64,000 nt of DNA from Leguminivora glycinivorella (GCF_023078275.1 NC_062978.1:20979883-21043882), one strand, 5' to 3'; shown: positions 1 through 10,459, counted from the first letter of the stretch. A program made the numbers and translations. The notes: a model not told the origin generated them from the letters alone.

Positions 1-119
1 ACGCCAGACGCCGATCGAAACGCCGCTGGCTCTGTCGCGCCAATACGAAAGAGCGATAGAGATAGTGGCCTTTCGACCGGCGTCTAGCGTCGCAGAAATT
101 TCATTCGGCTACTGGGCCA
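1..119 (+). mobile_element. MITE family T1, copy cut by window start
   Basis: This is the right-hand part of a short palindromic non-coding element found six more times in the window (7.7, 7.9, 17.6, 19.8, 53.0 and 56.1 kb). The family core TGTCGCGCCAATACG...GAGCGATAGAGATAG is present, and the copy ends in CATTCGGCTACTGGGCCAG, a form of the family's terminal inverted repeat (TAGCCGAATGGCA read outward). It is diverged from the other copies and encodes nothing. Confidence 0.75.
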
Positions 120-447
120 GATAAATATGTCGAAAATGTTGTCGGAAAATTTCGGAAAAGCTATCTGAGAGCTAAACCCTCTTTGTTGTAAACACGATGG
201 ATTATGTTGTTTAATAGCTTTTGCTTGCAAAAGAGAAAATATAGACACGATGGAAGCTTGAAATACTTTGTATAATGCCTTATACCTTCCTTTTAGCTTA
301 CAGTAAGCACATTATTAAAGGCAAAAGGTGTAAACTTAACACAAGAATTTATTTCAATAAAAATACGATAGATACTTAGTTCGTAACTATTTTGTGCTAC
401 GAGTGAACATTCTTGAGAAAGTTGGAGATTTTCTGGCTTTGAAAAGG
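120..447. other. Unassigned AT-rich sequence
   Basis: No reading frame, repeat copy or palindrome was recognised between the T1 fragment and the split MITE. Confidence 0.5.
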
Positions 448-513
448 AATAGGCTACTTTCCTCCTAGTCTAATCAGCTTCTTTTTAAGAACTGTCAAAA
501 CGATTTTGAACGA
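448..513 (+). mobile_element. MITE family T2, left part, split by the CR1 insertion
   Basis: The segment starts AATAGGC and matches the left end of uninterrupted copies at 14908-15173 (minus) and 51087-51320 (plus). The match stops at AACGA (509-513), where the CR1-group LINE begins. The rest of the MITE resumes at 4537. Confidence 0.8.
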
Positions 514-573
514 TTTCAGTCGTGCGCGGTCGGCCAAGCGCTAACTACGGTAGCTCCTATAACTTAATCGAGA

Positions 574-1500
574 ATGTCGCCTAGTGACAGTAAACAACTC
601 AAAACACTTCTCACTAGTTTATTGCAACCAATTGAACGTAAAATAAGTGATATATTTAAAAGAATTGACGAATTACATAGTGATTTACGTGAAATTAAAA
701 CCGCTGTTACCGTTACAAAATGTGAGGGACCAACAAAGGTGCAAATCCCGACGACTGGCTTAGCAAGTGCAATAGTTGCTTCGTGTAATCAACAAGCGCC
801 CAGAACGTCAACGCCGACCAGCCGTCCCGCTCCCACTCACGAGCCTCTGCGCGCGCAGCGAGCTACCGCCGCACGCGTGAAGGAGAAAATGGCGGCCGCT
901 AAAAAGCAAGCCCGACGAACCGAGCCGATGAAACCTCCAGCGAAACAAGACCCCTCGCCTAAACTAACCTCAACAAATGACTTAGAAACGAATGACTCGA
1001 TGACTAGCTGTAGCCGCACCCCAATAACTAACGACTGTACTACACTAAAATCAGACGAATGCGAAACAAGCAATAATTTAACGGTAAACTCGACGCAGGG
1101 AGAGAAAGCACCCGATGATGATGGTTGGAAATTTCCGAAACAAAAACATGGTCGCCGCCGGCGAAGTGATAAACACACAGCAATAAAGGGAACTGCAACC
1201 AACACAACAATTGGTGGAGTAGAAATCCTAAAGTACCTGCACGGTTGTTATTTTAAAAAAGAAACGACACCTGAAAGCCTGATTAGTCACTTAAAGAGCA
1301 TTAGGGGTGGATATAACTACACAGTAGATAAAATAACGTCGAAGCGAGAAACATATACATCATTTAAAATTGGAATTCCAATCTCAATATATGAGGAATT
1401 TCTGTGCACATCTGTCTGGCCACTAAATGTCAGCGTATCACCATGGCAGCCGTTTCTCAGACCCAGGGAGACCAGGTCTCCCGGCCCCGACCGCGGTTGA
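574..1500 (+). CDS. CR1-group LINE ORF1 protein (RNA-binding, gag-like)
   Basis: This is a 308-residue intact frame. The first ATG follows an in-frame TAA at 565, which fixes the start. The N-terminus (about residues 8-45) looks like an amphipathic coiled coil. A long low-complexity middle rich in Thr, Pro, Lys and Asn follows. The C-terminal ~80 residues carry the SFKIGIP...WPLNVSV pattern seen in the RRM-like C-terminal domain of many insect CR1/Jockey ORF1 proteins. No CCHC zinc knuckle is present. In the family, ORF1 coats the element RNA and forms the retrotransposition particle; that role is inferred here. It overlaps ORF2 by 74 bases in another frame, so ORF2 would need a frameshift or re-initiation. 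Confidence 0.75.
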   Translation: MSPSDSKQLKTLLTSLLQPIERKISDIFKRIDELHSDLREIKTAVTVTKCEGPTKVQIPTTGLASAIVASCNQQAPRTSTPTSRPAPTHEPLRAQRATAARVKEKMAAAKKQARRTEPMKPPAKQDPSPKLTSTNDLETNDSMTSCSRTPITNDCTTLKSDECETSNNLTVNSTQGEKAPDDDGWKFPKQKHGRRRRSDKHTAIKGTATNTTIGGVEILKYLHGCYFKKETTPESLISHLKSIRGGYNYTVDKITSKRETYTSFKIGIPISIYEEFLCTSVWPLNVSVSPWQPFLRPRETRSPGPDRG

Positions 1501-4395
1501 ACCCGTAGTAGAACACACGCAAATAACTGTACTCCATCAAAACATAAACAGGCTTCAAAACAAAACATTCAAACTTGAGTGTGAACTGCAAACGCGATCA
1601 CCTGTAAACATTCTATGCCTTACTGAACACTGGCTGCAGTCAACACAAATTACCGCTGTAAACATTATGAACTACAACCTGCGTGCACAATACTCGAGAT
1701 CCTTGCGCCAGGGCGGAGGGGCCTGCATATATGTGAGACAAGACGTTATAACCATCGAGCGACAGGAAATTTTAGACTTAGCTGTGGAATCACATTTTGA
1801 AGTATGTGGAATTGAATGTGTCGGTTTGGATTTAATTGTAGTGTGCATCTACAGGCCTCCGTGCGGTGACGTACCCTTATTTTTTTCTAAAATGAACACA
1901 CTGTGTAATTTGCAATCCTTACAGAGATATAAAGTTGTTATTGTAGGTGATATAAACATCGACCTTCTTTCCAAAGATAATAATACTAAAACATTAATTA
2001 ATATTTTAAAACAGTTCGGGTTGAAACAATTAGTTAAAACCCCAACAAGAATTACACATATAACTGAATCATGTATCGATCATGTGTACACTAACTTGTC
2101 TAAATCAGAAATAAAAAGTGTACTATGTCACGACTTGAACATATCTGATCATTTAAGTGTAACCTTGGTTTGTAGCATTAGCAAAGGGAATCCCAAAAAT
2201 ACTTGCATTACTAAACGAATATTTTCAAAAATAAACGTACATAACTTCACTCTTAGTCTTAATCACTATGACTGGAATAAATTGTTAGCTAAATGGCATT
2301 TACCTTGTCAACAACTTGAGGCAATCATAAATGTAATTAAACATTAATCTTTAATATATATTTTCCACTTAAAAAATGCCCTGTCAGAAAACCTGTAAAT
2401 GTGTGGGTCAATGATAACGTTCGCCAATTGCGCCAACAAATACGTTCTTCTAAAATAAAGATATCTAGAGGTTCGATAGGCCCTGAGTCATTCTCGAACT
2501 TGCTACACCTCGAGGCGCGCTTTGCATGTGCTATAAAAAAAACGAGAAGTCAGTATATAAACAATGTTATTGCGAATACGGACGACATGTGTCGTGGTGT
2601 GTGGCGTGTTGTGACGTCGGAAACATGTCGCAACAGCAACACGGGGAGCACCGCGCTCGATGTACTCGTGAGCCGGGCACCTGGAGACTGCCCCGCCGCG
2701 CGCGCCGCCGCCACCGCCGATCAGCTGAACCGGTATTACGTAACGGCTACTGATAACAGCGCCGGCCCATCTGTTGTCATTGCGCTCTCTTACTTGGAAC
2801 AATATCTGTCAGGTAAGTCGCTTACATTTCAGTTCGAACATTTCACTCTCGATGAAATTATAAAAACCATACAGTGTGTAAAATTAAAGGAATCGAAGGA
2901 CATAAACGATATGACCACTCACATTCTGACCTATCTACCACCGGTTCTCGTCTCCCTATTATTAATGGTATTTAATAGATGTGTCGAAACGGGAGCCTAT
3001 CCGGACGCCTTAAAAACCGTTAGAGTGCAACCTGTCTATAAGGGTAAAGGTTAGATGAATCTACCTAAGTGTTATAGACCTATAGCCTTGATACCGATTG
3101 TCTCAAAGGTATTTGAGCGCCTACTGAGTAAGAAGATAATGGGCCATCTCACGAGTAATAACGTATTGAATGAACGACAGTATGCATATCAGCCGGGGCG
3201 CTCCACGGTACATGCGGCGCGCGACGTGATCACGCGAGTGCTAACGCACCTCGAAAGCAGGCGACAAGTTGCAGCGATATTCTGCGACTTGTCGCGTGCA
3301 TTTGAAATGGTGGACCACTCACTACTAGTAAGAAAGTTGGCGCGCTATGGCTTTGAAGGGAGTTTTCTCCAAACAATAGAATCATTTCTACATAACCGAA
3401 TGCAGAGGACGTATGTACTTAATTCCAAATCTGGCATAGAATCTCTGCCCGGGTGCGCCGTCCCTCAAGGATCGACAATGGGAAATTACCTATTTTTGCT
3501 ATTAGTTAATGACATCACAGCAGCCAATACTGACCTGGAGTATGTAATGTTTGCCGACGATACGTGTATAATAGTAAATGCCGATACTGTATCCAACTTA
3601 AGAAACAAAGTGAAAGAGGCAATTGATAACATATCGTCATGGTTTAAAGCAAATGGGATGCTTCTGAATGCCGAAAAGACGCACATCATGCACTTTCAGC
3701 TGCGTAACACCATAAAGGAAAATCTTAATATACGATCAAACAACGTGCTCGTGCCTCAGGCGGAACAGGTAAAATACCTAGGATTTGTTATCGATGCTGG
3801 TCTCACGTGGTCGCCCCATATAGATGCCGTCTGTAATAAGCTAAGCTCCGCTTCTTATGCCCTATTGAGACTGGCTCCTACCTTATCAGCTGATAACATG
3901 AAGAAGGCATATTATGGCTACTTCCACTCCATCCTGATCTATGGTGTCGACCTATGGGCCACTGCAGCTGATCGCGATAAGGCATTTAAAATTCAAAAGC
4001 GCGCCGTTCGGATAATGTGTAACAAACCTCATGATCATCCCGCTCGCAGCCTATTCAAAGAATTGAGAATACTCACATTACCTAGCGTATTCATTCTCGA
4101 AGCTTGCCTGCATGTCCGTCACAACCTCGGGTCGTACCCGACTCGCGCGCAGCACCACGCCCCGGGCAGGAGCACGCGCGGCCAGCACCTGCTGGTCGTG
4201 CCGGCGCGGAGACTGGCTAAGGTTCGAGGGTCACTCGGTGTACTCGGCCCTAAATTGTACAACTGCCTTCCAGCTGACACGATAAATGCGCCTAGTGATG
4301 CAGTCTTTAAAAATAAACTAAAAACCATCTTGCTGAACATGACGTGTTATACAGTCGATGAATACTTTGAACGGATTTCATTGCCCCACTCATAG
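1427..4395 (+). pseudogene. CR1-group LINE ORF2: AP endonuclease plus reverse transcriptase, two breaks
   Basis: The first segment (1427-2347) is an AP-type endonuclease. Catalytic-type motifs are TEHWL (residues 66-70), GDINID (174-179), IDHVYTN (217-223) and SDH (240-242). The frame shifts near 2341-2347 and homology continues in frame 1 (from about 2341). A TAG at 3052-3054 interrupts the KGKG...YRPI region just before the reverse transcriptase fingers. After it the frame is open to 4395, with FCDLSRAF (motif A), PQGSTMG and FADDT (motif C, residues 166-170 of the last segment), followed by the usual C-terminal region. Apart from the two lesions the protein is full length. In the family it nicks the target and primes reverse transcription there. 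The residue after motif A is AFE instead of the usual AFD. Confidence 0.9.
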
Positions 4396-4536
4396 TAGCA
4401 AACAAAATGTAATTTAATAATATTAATTGTCTTATTATAATAATATTGATTATATTTTATTATTAATTATTTATAACTAATTGACATGTAAAAATGTATT
4501 ACTTTTTACCAATAAATGTCTGAATCTGAATCTGAA

Positions 4537-4742
4537 AACGACTTGCTAATATGGAATTAATATGAAATCGAATTGAGTGACGTCACGGTCAACTGATTTA
4601 CTTTATATATTTCTGTTTGATTTAGAAAATATAAATTGGAGTTAAAAATAACTTCTGTCCCTATTTTTCTTATAATTATTTGATGCTTTATTTCGTGCAT
4701 GGTATAAAATATTTTATTTTAAGTACAGTCAAGTTGCCTATT
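4537..4742 (+). mobile_element. MITE family T2, right part
   Basis: This continues the element started at 448. It contains the palindrome GTGACGTCAC, also present in the other two copies, and ends GCCTATT at 4736-4742, the inverse of the starting AATAGGC. Together the halves give about 267 bp, matching the 266 bp uninterrupted copy at 14908. Confidence 0.8.
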
Positions 4743-4815
4743 CTCAAAAATCAGGGCACCCTAGCCAAAACGCTCCATCGCGAACGATACGCTACTGGCT
4801 TAAGTAATCGCAACA

Positions 4816-5145
4816 ATACAGAAGAGCGGCCAACTTCTGCGCTATAAAGATGTGCTGAAGCGCCACATGCGGAGATGTGACATCGAACCTTCGCATTGGG
4901 AGACTTCGGCACAAGATTGGCCGAAGTGGAGGCATACAGTGAGGGAAAAAGTGCAAGCCTTCGAACATCAGAGGCGAGTGGATCTCGATGCGGAACGCGA
5001 CGAGATAAAGGCCCACTACCTGCTATCATAAATTATAATTTCGTTGGAGGGGTGCTTGCTGACCTGCTGTGAGTGTGGTCGCACATTCACAGCAAAAATA
5101 GGCTACGTCAGTCAACTGAGAGGCCACGACCGTCGCTCTCACTAA
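4816..5145 (+). pseudogene. RTE-type LINE, degenerate 3' end of ORF2
   Basis: From codon 4828 the frame reads GQLLRYKDVLKRHMRRCDIE... and then a W..SAQDWPKWRH pattern. This matches the conserved C-terminus found in RTE-type endonuclease/reverse transcriptases of many animals. A stop near 5030 and a small frameshift follow. The final CECGRTF...H....H zinc-finger-like tail is then recovered before TAA at 5143. There is no reverse transcriptase domain, so this is a 5'-truncated remnant. It lies just downstream of the T2 MITE with no visible target duplication. Confidence 0.7.
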
Positions 5146-5554
5146 CCGTTACAGACCCAGTCGCCGAGGCCGAAACTGGCCAGGACAGGATGATGTCAGA
5201 AGAGCGATAGAGAGAGAAAAAGAACGAAATTATACGGAGTATCAAGATTGCACCCTTAGCTACAGGGTCTGAACATTCTCATCGATGTTCCGATGAGAAT
5301 GCCTTATTAAAGATTAACTATTCCTAGCGAACACCAGCCAACCTGGCCAAACTAACGCATCTTGCTCATTCACGCCAATGCGGAAGAGGGATAGATATAG
5401 ATAACTAAGATTCGCCGCGGAGCATCAAAGATTCTCTTTGCTAAAGTCCCTGATTATTTAGCGTACTGATATGAGCTGCAGCTTCAATAACTGGTCATTA
5501 TGTTTAAGAGGATATTCGACGATAATTAACCAACTTATCCGTACAAAATACTAA
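5146..5554. other. Unassigned repeat-like sequence with one hairpin
   Basis: No coding signal. Two stretches (around 5200 and 5390) share GAAGAG-GATAGA phrases with T1 elements but cannot be placed. A hairpin with 11 bp perfect arms (CATTCTCATCG at 5274-5284 and 5291-5301) and a 6-base loop lies inside. Confidence 0.4.
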
Positions 5555-5640
5555 CATGGCCCAGCGGTAAGTAGCCCTGCCTGCTGATCTGATGGTCTTG
5601 AGTTTGAATCCCGATAAGGGCATTTATTTTTGTGATAATG
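5555..5640 (+). repeat. tRNA-derived SINE head (fragment)
   Basis: An A-box-like GGCCCAGCGGTAAG and a B-box-like GAGTTTGAATCCC lie about 40 bases apart, followed by GGGCATTTATTTTTGTGATAATG. That continuation is also seen at 53.5 kb, and in reverse at 21.7 and 25.2 kb. The head resembles pol III promoter elements but does not fold as a tRNA. Confidence 0.6.
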
Positions 5641-6199
5641 TGTGCGTGTCTAAGTTTGTTAACATGTTCGTAAACTCAACTATACACGCTCGTGAGGGGG
5701 CTTATCACTTACGTTTTTTGAGAAAGTGTTTTATTCGACAAATCAACTCGTTAAGATGCCCATTACAGGGCAGTGGGTTGTTTGATTTCATCCCTTGTCC
5801 CAGTTAAAAGGTGGGCCGGGACCACATACCGGTGTGAATGTATAATTTCGGTATCTCACGAACCAATTATAACTGTACATAGGTTATTAGATGAATCATC
5901 TTTGTTAAGTGTATAGTTAATTGAGTAACTAAGTAAACTACTGACCTGCTTGCTTTGAACGGGAAATTAATCAGTAGGTGAAGAGAAATAAGACAAAATA
6001 GCAACGATTTTGATAGCCTCATTAAGTTAAGTTATAAGGTTAAGCGAACTTCATAATTTAAAAGAAGTTAACGTTATAAAATTTTAACCAGACTAACTTT
6101 TTTTTTTAAATAGACCAACTTTGTGTTAAAATGTTAGGTAGCAAATTTTGTTTAACCTACGTGTATTGAAGCTCTCGTAAGGCTCAAGATTTCACATTC
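5641..6199. other. Unassigned, partly MITE-like
   Basis: No gene found. From about 6145 the text (TTTAACCTACGTGTATTGAAGC...) resembles the MITE family K copy at 24.6-24.8 kb and runs into the following inverted repeat. Confidence 0.4.
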
Positions 6200-6700
6200 A
6201 GAACCAGTCGCTACTAACCTTGCTCGGGTACAAATATTGGCACGTGCAGGCTAACAACAACTTGGTCCTATAACTATTACATCTCTACTTACCTATTTAC
6301 ATCGTAGTATCTAAAGGCAAATTAAGTTTACTATTTTTTTAACCGACTTCAAAAAAGGAGGAGGTTCTCAATTCGACTGAATGTTTTTTTTTTTTTTTTT
6401 TTGTATGTATGTTACTCGATATCTCCGAGAATCGTGGATCGATTAAATTTTGAAAATCGATCCACGATTCTCGGAGATATCGAGTAACATACATACAAAA
6501 AAAAAAAAAAAAAAAACATTCAGTCGAATTGAGAACCTCCTCCTTTTTTGAAGTCGGTTAAAAAAATAGTAAACTTAATTTGCCTTTAGATACTACGATG
6601 TAAATAGGTAAGTAGAGATGTAATAGTTATAGGACCAAGTTGTTGTTAGCCTGCACGTGCCAATATTTGTACCCGAGCAAGGTTAGTAGCGACTGGTTCT
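6200..6700. repeat. Giant near-perfect inverted repeat, 245 bp arms
   Basis: The left arm (6200-6444) and right arm (6455-6700) are reverse complements, with a 10-base loop. The only clear difference is the mononucleotide run inside (19 T versus 20 A). The arms contain the lepidopteran repeat phrase AACCGACTTCAAAAAAGGAG. A further inverse fragment of it is at 22920-22985. Confidence 0.9.
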
Positions 6701-7006
6701 TTTTTGATCGAACCGGTATAACCCCGAGATGGTCCCATTAGGACCAAGTCAGGGTCTGATGATGGGATCTTGGAGAAATCGAGGGAACTCTTCAAATGTT
6801 ATAGGCACATGTAAGGTTTTTAGTGTATTTTTCAAAGGTACACCAGTATTTACGCCTGACGGTAGTAATTTAATGTGGCTGAGCTGATGATGGAAGGTCA
6901 ACTCCTCAATAGTTAGGAGTTAAAGGATAATTCTTTCACTACTGTACATATATTCAGACTGATACATATAATATCACTAGGAACCACTAAAAATCAACAA
7001 ATAAAT
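6701..7006 (+). repeat. Continuation of the AACCGACTTC repeat
   Basis: TTTTTTGATCGAACCGGTAT and the following text look like the normal continuation of the repeat interrupted by the inverted duplication. No reading frame of note. Confidence 0.4.
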
Positions 7007-7376
7007 AAACTTTTTAACAAAAAATAAAACCGCCTTCAAAAATAAGCGCGTTACAAAACACGGAGAAACTAAAAAGCCAAAAATAATAAACCTTTGAATT
7101 CAGATTTCTTATCGTATTGCAATAATCTAAACATCCAAATTATAAACAAATCAATTATTTTTGAAGGCGGGGCCAGCCTGCGTATGGTTGGGAGGGGCAA
7201 ACAGGTCTGGTACCGACTTCAAAAATAATTGATTTGTTTATAATTTGGATGTTTAGATTATTGCAATACGATAAGAAATCTGTATTCAAAGGTTTATTAT
7301 TTTTGGCTTTTTAGTTTCTCCGTGTTTTGTAACGCGCTTATTTTTGAAGGCGGTTTTATTTTTTGTTAAAAAGTTT
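7007..7376. repeat. Second giant inverted repeat, 160 bp arms
   Basis: The left arm (7007-7166) and right arm (7217-7376) are reverse complements, with one clear mismatch by eye. The 50-base spacer includes GTATGGTTGGGAGGGGCAAA. It lies only 306 bp from the previous giant inverted repeat, probably inside the same composite element. Confidence 0.9.
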
Positions 7377-7378
7377 TT

Positions 7379-7551
7379 TAAGCCTGTTTATGTGTCCCAC
7401 TGCTGGGCAAAGGCCTCTCCCCGTGATTTCCGCAGCTCCCGTTGCTGTGCTATTTCTGGTCAATTAATCATGAAGGTGTCAAGGTCGTCCCGCCATCTAC
7501 GTCTGGGCCTGCCACGTCCGCGCTTAATTCGAGGGATCCACTTGGTGGTTA
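7379..7551 (-). pseudogene. RTE-like LINE 3' end, minus strand
   Basis: Read on the minus strand, this gives RGRPRRRWRDDLDTF, the hallmark near the C-terminus of lepidopteran RTE-like retroelements, followed by GGAGAGGCCTTTGCCCAGCA. It is a short 5'-truncated remnant with a stop directly after the DDLDTF region. Confidence 0.65.
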
Positions 7552-7729
7552 TTAAAGTAATTAAAGTATTTGTAAATGTAAATAACAATGAAATATCTCA
7601 TCATCAAGTGACAGCGAACATGCAAGAGATGTCGCCACACCTGAGGATGCCGAAGACCGGGCGAAGTGGAGAAGATTGAGCAGGAAAGCGGACCAGGGTC
7701 CGCTTACACAGCGCCAGGTGCCGATGCCG

Positions 7730-7882
7730 TAGCCGAATGGCATTTCTGCGACGCGAAACGAAAACGAAACGCCGCGAAAGGTAGTCTGGCCTTGTCGCGC
7801 CAATATGCAAGAGCGATAGAGACAGATATCTACAAGCGTTTCGTTTTGTGAGCGTTTCGTGAGCGTTTGTGCCATTCGGCTA
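7730..7882 (+). mobile_element. MITE family T1, copy 2
   Basis: It begins TAGCCGAATGGCA and ends TGCCATTCGGCTA with the shared family core between. It is diverged from the identical copies at 17.6, 53.0 and 56.1 kb. A second copy follows only 28 bp away in the same orientation. Confidence 0.85.
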
Positions 7883-7910
7883 TGTACCCAGGAAAGCGGG
7901 CCAGGCCCCG

Positions 7911-8067
7911 TAGCCGAATGGCATTTCTGCGAGGCGATACGAAATCGAAACGCTGCAGAAAGGTAGTCTGGCTCTGTCGCGCCAATGCGCAAGAGCGATA
8001 GAGATAGATAGCTATTACGAAAGAGATATTATCGTGAGCGTTTCGTGAGCGTTTGTGCATTCGGCTA
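7911..8067 (+). mobile_element. MITE family T1, copy 3
   Basis: Same terminal repeats, with the right one missing one base (TGCATTCGGCTA), and the same core. It is preceded by CCAGGCCCCG, the family's outer left end. Confidence 0.85.
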
Positions 8068-8469
8068 CACACACTGGGTTCGCTTTTAACGTTAGGCCGG
8101 CCGAGAAAACGTTAGGTCGGAGAAGATGAGTAAGTATCTCATCATCATCTCATCAGCCATTTATCGCCCACTGCTGAGCATAGGCTTCACTTCTAGGCAC
8201 TAATGTGCCTACGGAAAGTTTCAAAAATTCTGAAATTTTCACATAGGAAAACTTCGGAAACTTTCCATACTTTGTATGGACAATTGTATGGATGAATCTT
8301 TCCATTTCATAAATTTTAATTTCCTTTATTTTCCATGAAAGTTTCGTGAATTATAGGTTCTTTTCGAAGTTTCCGCACCTTGCACATCACTACTTCTAGG
8401 ACGCCACTTCAAATAAAGGTAAGTATTGGGACCGTGCGCGACGACAACGCCACGTGACAGGTGACCATT
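8068..8469. other. Mixed repeat fragments
   Basis: At 8148-8200 CATCAGCCATTTATCGCCCACTG... resembles a minus-strand RTE/SINE 3' tail. The rest (8210-8390), with repeated GAAACTTTCC-type phrases, was not assigned. A CACGTG E-box lies at about 8451. Confidence 0.35.
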
Positions 8470-8787
8470 ATGGACAATATTGTAACCGCTGTCAAGCGAG
8501 AAGTAAGTAAACATTGTGAAAAAATTTATGAAATCTTGTGTTATTTTACTATATTAGACAATATTGGGCGATGGTGGTTACAACATTATCGCCAATAACA
8601 TTAAAATTGTTGTTTTCAGTGAGAAATTAACAAACTGGTGACTAAAACGGGGTTTCGTGCCATCGCTCACGAAATCATTTTCCAACCTGAGACGATGAAT
8701 AAAGGCAAGAAATTGGTGCTAGCTGGGCATTTTCTACAGATTGAAGACATTATTCCACCATCTGTACCTATGTGCAATAAAGTATAA
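8470..8787 (+). CDS. Possible small two-exon gene (unidentified)
   Basis: An ATG at 8470 opens MDNIVTAVKRE up to a donor-like GAA|GTAAGT (8502/8503). A pyrimidine-rich acceptor region TTGTTGTTTTCAG ends at 8619. An open frame from 8623 (EINKLVTKTGFRAIAHEIIF...) runs to TAA at 8787, with AATAAA next to the stop. The simple splice to CAG|TGAG puts TGA in frame. A continuous product needs the alternative AG at 8622-8623 together with a donor after GAAGTAA. I do not recognise the peptide. It could be a decayed exon or chance. Confidence 0.2.
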
Positions 8788-9132
8788 ATAAATCATTGGC
8801 TTTTGAAATTGTTGATCAGTTCACTCACTGCTATGCTGTCATGGGTTTATTGTAAAATAAAAACAAACTAGCCATAATAACTTTTAATTATAATATACAT
8901 TACAAAAACTTGTTTCATTTACTTGAAAATATTGGAGGTTTACCAGATATCACATCAAATATGTAATCATCAATGCGATGAAATAAGTTCTCAGGAATTT
9001 TATTTAAAATGTGATAAGCCTTCCGTGGATGGACTGCTTCTGCTTCTATTGTTCTCGTACTCCATCGTCCCATTGAAACCTCGATATTTACGCATTTTCG
9101 TCAATCCGTTTCGATTTCTACACAGGAGTACA
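8788..9132. other. Unassigned
   Basis: AT-rich, no recognised repeat. The open frame at 8923-9162 runs into the next MITE and is not supported. Confidence 0.4.
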
Positions 9133-9339
9133 CATGGGCAATTCCACGTAACTGTAATGTAAGTGACCACTTTATTGCATGTTTTTTTATTTATAATGCA
9201 AATTGAAATCTTAATTTATCTCTAGATAAGCCTACTTTTAATCCTTAGATATATTGATATTTAAATTAGCACCATGAATAAAAAAACATGCAAATAATTG
9301 GTCACTTACATTACTCTGTTACATGGAATTACCCACATG
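9133..9339. mobile_element. Palindromic MITE, ~67 bp inverted arms
   Basis: Left arm 9133-9199 and right arm 9273-9339 are inverted copies (GTAATGTAAGTGACCA... in each) with about ten percent divergence by eye. No coding capacity. Confidence 0.8.
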
Positions 9340-9861
9340 AGGAAACAAATAAAATGATTTTGGAACATAACTGGGATTGGCTTCCACGTCGGCTTTTCGA
9401 CCTCCAATAAAATTTGCACTATAAATTCACCGTAAATTCAATTCAATACTTGTATCAAATGATTACGCACTTTAAGTAAAACTTCAGAGGTTGAACGGCA
9501 CTTTTCTTCTTACGGCAACTATTCACTTAAACGGTGGTTTTGTTTCCACCACGGTCTTGGAAATAGCTAGAATTTAGTCGCTATTTTTCTTGAAGTTATC
9601 ATAATTTGCCATAACAAATTTTACTAGGCCCGTATTCAATTTATCTCAAAAACGATATGAAAATGTTTAGTGCAATACGGATTTGACAGCGTAAGTCAGC
9701 GACTAAAATGTAAATTTTGGCCGTAGTGAGCGCTGTGATCGTTTTAGCTACCCCCTTCACCCGCTTTGCACCCTGCCAATATACATCATTTAAAACTTTA
9801 CTGACTTTAGCTTCTGTGCAAGTAGGAACTCCAAGAATGTAATTATCTGTAAGTTATCTAC
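9340..9861. other. Unassigned
   Basis: No gene or clear repeat seen. Confidence 0.4.
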
Positions 9862-10294
9862 CATAGAGGAATAAGTAAGGGAAGAGTTGTAACTTCATAC
9901 ATCAGTAAAATATACGATTTATTTGTATAGGCATGGTTATAGTGACATCTAGCGACAATCACACGTCAATCACGCGTCAAATAGCGTGAATTATCAGTAC
10001 CACTTCTCGATAGTAAGTGTCAGAGCAGTGTCTCGTCTGCTTAAAAAATAATATTAGAACAGTTTACAACTTATATTACAAGCGGAAGGAATTGAAAACA
10101 GAACACTGATTAACACTATTGTAATATTAGCTAAAAATTGGTGAAAAGACTCTTCGTTCGTCGCGACATTGATAAGTAGCAGTATTGAAAATTTACTCTA
10201 GTTGACGCTAGATGTCACTGTAAAAATGCCTATACAAATAACCCGCATTTACTGATGTATGAGTTACCGTTCTTCCCTTACTTATTCCTCTATG
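9862..10294. mobile_element. MITE with ~90 bp terminal inverted repeats
   Basis: The ends are CATAGAGGAATAAGTAAGGG and its inverse CCCTTACTTATTCCTCTATG. Inverted similarity extends about 90 bp inward to the GACATCTAGCG / CGCTAGATGTC pair. The interior is non-coding. Confidence 0.8.
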
Positions 10295-10459
10295 ATTTCT
10301 ACTGAGAAAGTTTCCGTTAAACTGAAGGAGTATTAAGAATGTTTCTCATTCATAAGTGTCTTATTGGACTAAGAGCCCAGAGCCGCCAGACCTTCCTCAT
10401 TTTTTCAAGGATGAAACTTTGGGATAATGTAGTTCGTATCGACGTTTAATGTCTGCATA

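Larger units (their letters stand above)
514..4536 (+). mobile_element. Near full-length CR1-group (Jockey superfamily) non-LTR retrotransposon
   Basis: The boundaries come from the empty-site MITE copies: flanking sequence matches up to 513 and again from 4537, with AACGA duplicated on both sides (509-513 and 4537-4541). The element has a short 5' leader, ORF1 (574-1500), an overlapping ORF2 with AP endonuclease and reverse transcriptase, and a short 3' UTR ending in the hexamer repeat TGAATC (4521-4534) instead of poly(A). A short tandem-repeat tail is typical of CR1-group LINEs. ORF2 carries one frameshift and one stop, so this copy is probably inactive. Clade assignment rests on motifs, not a tree. 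Confidence 0.85.

Noticed and set aside
837..1205. Minus-strand open frame opposite ORF1
   Set aside because: Shadow of ORF1; Cys/Val/Phe-rich composition as expected for an antisense frame.
7561..8072. Overlapping frames on both strands in the T1 region
   Set aside because: They arise from two tandem copies of a GC-richer non-coding MITE; the same peptide recurs at other T1 copies.
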